This document shows, piece by piece, positions 34,329 to 34,982 of a DNA stretch of 34,982 nucleotides. The translations under genes and the position numbers were made by a program. The notes beneath the pieces are model-generated. The model was not told where the DNA came from and did not search any database. It worked only from the letters and a program-made list of their open reading frames with translations. This stretch comes from JBKPNX01 sp046732855 (GTDB taxonomy: Bacteria > Pseudomonadota > Alphaproteobacteria > Geminicoccales > Geminicoccaceae). Position 1 is the stretch's first letter; each line of letters begins with the position of its first letter. The stretch spans positions 1-34,982 of the forward strand of contig JBKPNX010000089.1 of assembly GCA_046732855.1 (NCBI GenBank). Reading direction: 5' to 3'.

Positions 34329-34982
34329 TCAGTGCGTGGTCGTGGGCTGGTTCGCTGGCCATGTCGGCGTTGCCGGAGCCGCGAGGGCCGGGCCCGGCCC
34401 AGTCGGGGATGGGTTAAGTCGCGCCTCGCGAAAGTAGGGGAGGTTTATGCGGCTCAGCGGCAGATCGAGATTGTCGCGCATTGCCCACACCACCACTTCT
34501 CGGAAGAGGGGCACGATTGCGATGTCGTCGTGCAGGATCATCCGCCACCCTTCTTCCATCAGCCCCTCCTGGGCGTAGCTGACATCGGCGCGGTCGATCT
34601 GCTCGAACAGGGCATCGAACCCTTGATTTTCGTAGCTATACCCTTCAATGTCACCACCCTTACTGTAGAAACGTCGCAACAGGCGCATCCCGCTGAAGGT
34701 ATAGAGGCTGGTGTAGCGGAGCACCGCAGATTGGATGCTGCGGTCGTTCAGCCTTCGCCCGAAAGCATCGGGCGTCAGCACGTCGAGTTCGGCGCGTATG
34801 CCGATGTCTGCGAGCTGGTTGGCCAGGTTGCGACAGACAGACTCACGGGTCTGCGGGCAGTCGAGGCGTAAGCGTGAGTCGAACTCGTAGCCGGCCTCGG
34901 CCAGCAGCGACTTGGCTTGCGCCGGATCGTACGACAGCCTGTGGTCGATTTCCGGCACATAGTCGCGCATTCCGGGGACGAC
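34329..34982 (-). CDS. ABC transporter solute-binding protein, C-terminal part (runs off the window)
   Basis: Only the last ~215 residues are in the window; the frame continues past the right edge (VVPGMRDYVPEIDHRLSYDPAQAKSLL). This is the C-terminal lobe of a family 5 (peptide/nickel/oligopeptide) periplasmic binding protein: DPAQAKSLLAEAGY, a second-lobe strand LANQLADIGIRAELDV, and EGWRMILHDDIAIVPLFREVVVWAMRDNL near the end are typical. The chain ends in an unusual Pro/Ala/Thr-rich tail (SPTGPGPALAAPATPTWPANQ). The transported solute and the permease genes cannot be seen. The start codon is outside the window. Confidence 0.85.
   Translation of the reverse strand, partial: VVPGMRDYVPEIDHRLSYDPAQAKSLLAEAGYEFDSRLRLDCPQTRESVCRNLANQLADIGIRAELDVLTPDAFGRRLNDRSIQSAVLRYTSLYTFSGMRLLRRFYSKGGDIEGYSYENQGFDALFEQIDRADVSYAQEGLMEEGWRMILHDDIAIVPLFREVVVWAMRDNLDLPLSRINLPYFREARLNPSPTGPGPALAAPATPTWPANQPTTTH

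Overview
This is a GC-rich (mid-to-high 60s % by eye), densely coding stretch of a Pseudomonadota chromosome, most likely an alphaproteobacterium or a related gammaproteobacterium. The gene families (type II secretion system with GspN, ECF sigma with RskA-type anti-sigma, DUF4331/HupE-like cluster, corrinoid/ASKHA methyl-transfer cluster, DUF1638, DUF6494) and a REP-like palindrome ending in CAATGACG point that way, but the species cannot be fixed from the sequence. No rRNA, tRNA, CRISPR array, intact transposase or phage gene was seen.

Layout. 1-4.7 kb holds unrelated single genes: a cupin protein, a diheme cytochrome c peroxidase-like protein, a lower-GC gap, a secreted SMP-30-like beta-propeller and a GNAT acetyltransferase. 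4.8-10.6 kb is a regulatory and envelope module. An ECF sigma factor and its membrane anti-sigma factor are divergent from an operon of a secreted DUF4331 protein, an exported TPR protein and a HupE/UreJ-like membrane protein with a periplasmic EF-hand. The divergent control region carries three copies of TGATCCG, a likely ECF -35 type element. 10.7-22.6 kb is an almost complete type II secretion (Gsp) cluster in the order O-E-F-G-H-I-J-L-M-N-D-K, where D is a lipoprotein secretin and GspN takes the GspC position. Convergent to it (22.8-24.9 kb) is a secreted galactose-oxidase-like kelch protein with an altered copper site. It is a candidate T2SS substrate by location only. A membrane-anchored, probably inactive SNase-fold protein follows.

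26.2-33.0 kb, all on the minus strand, is centred on one-carbon chemistry. It encodes a corrinoid-binding protein, DUF1638, a 'virulence factor' domain protein, a methyltetrahydrofolate:corrinoid methyltransferase, a one-TM coiled-coil protein and a [2Fe-2S]-ASKHA corrinoid-reactivating protein. DUF6494, MOSC and GNAT genes follow. Together the corrinoid genes can carry methyl groups from a donor through cob(I)alamin to tetrahydrofolate, but the substrate-specific methyltransferase (MttB/MtgB type) is not in the window. 33.0-33.7 kb is non-coding and repeat-rich (four ~55-bp tandem units, then a REP-like inverted pair). A DUF29 protein and the C-terminal part of a peptide/nickel-type ABC solute-binding protein close the window.

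The best candidates for less-described biology are the sigma-controlled DUF4331-TPR-HupE module, the corrinoid cluster with its accessory unknowns, and the altered copper site of the oxidase-like protein.
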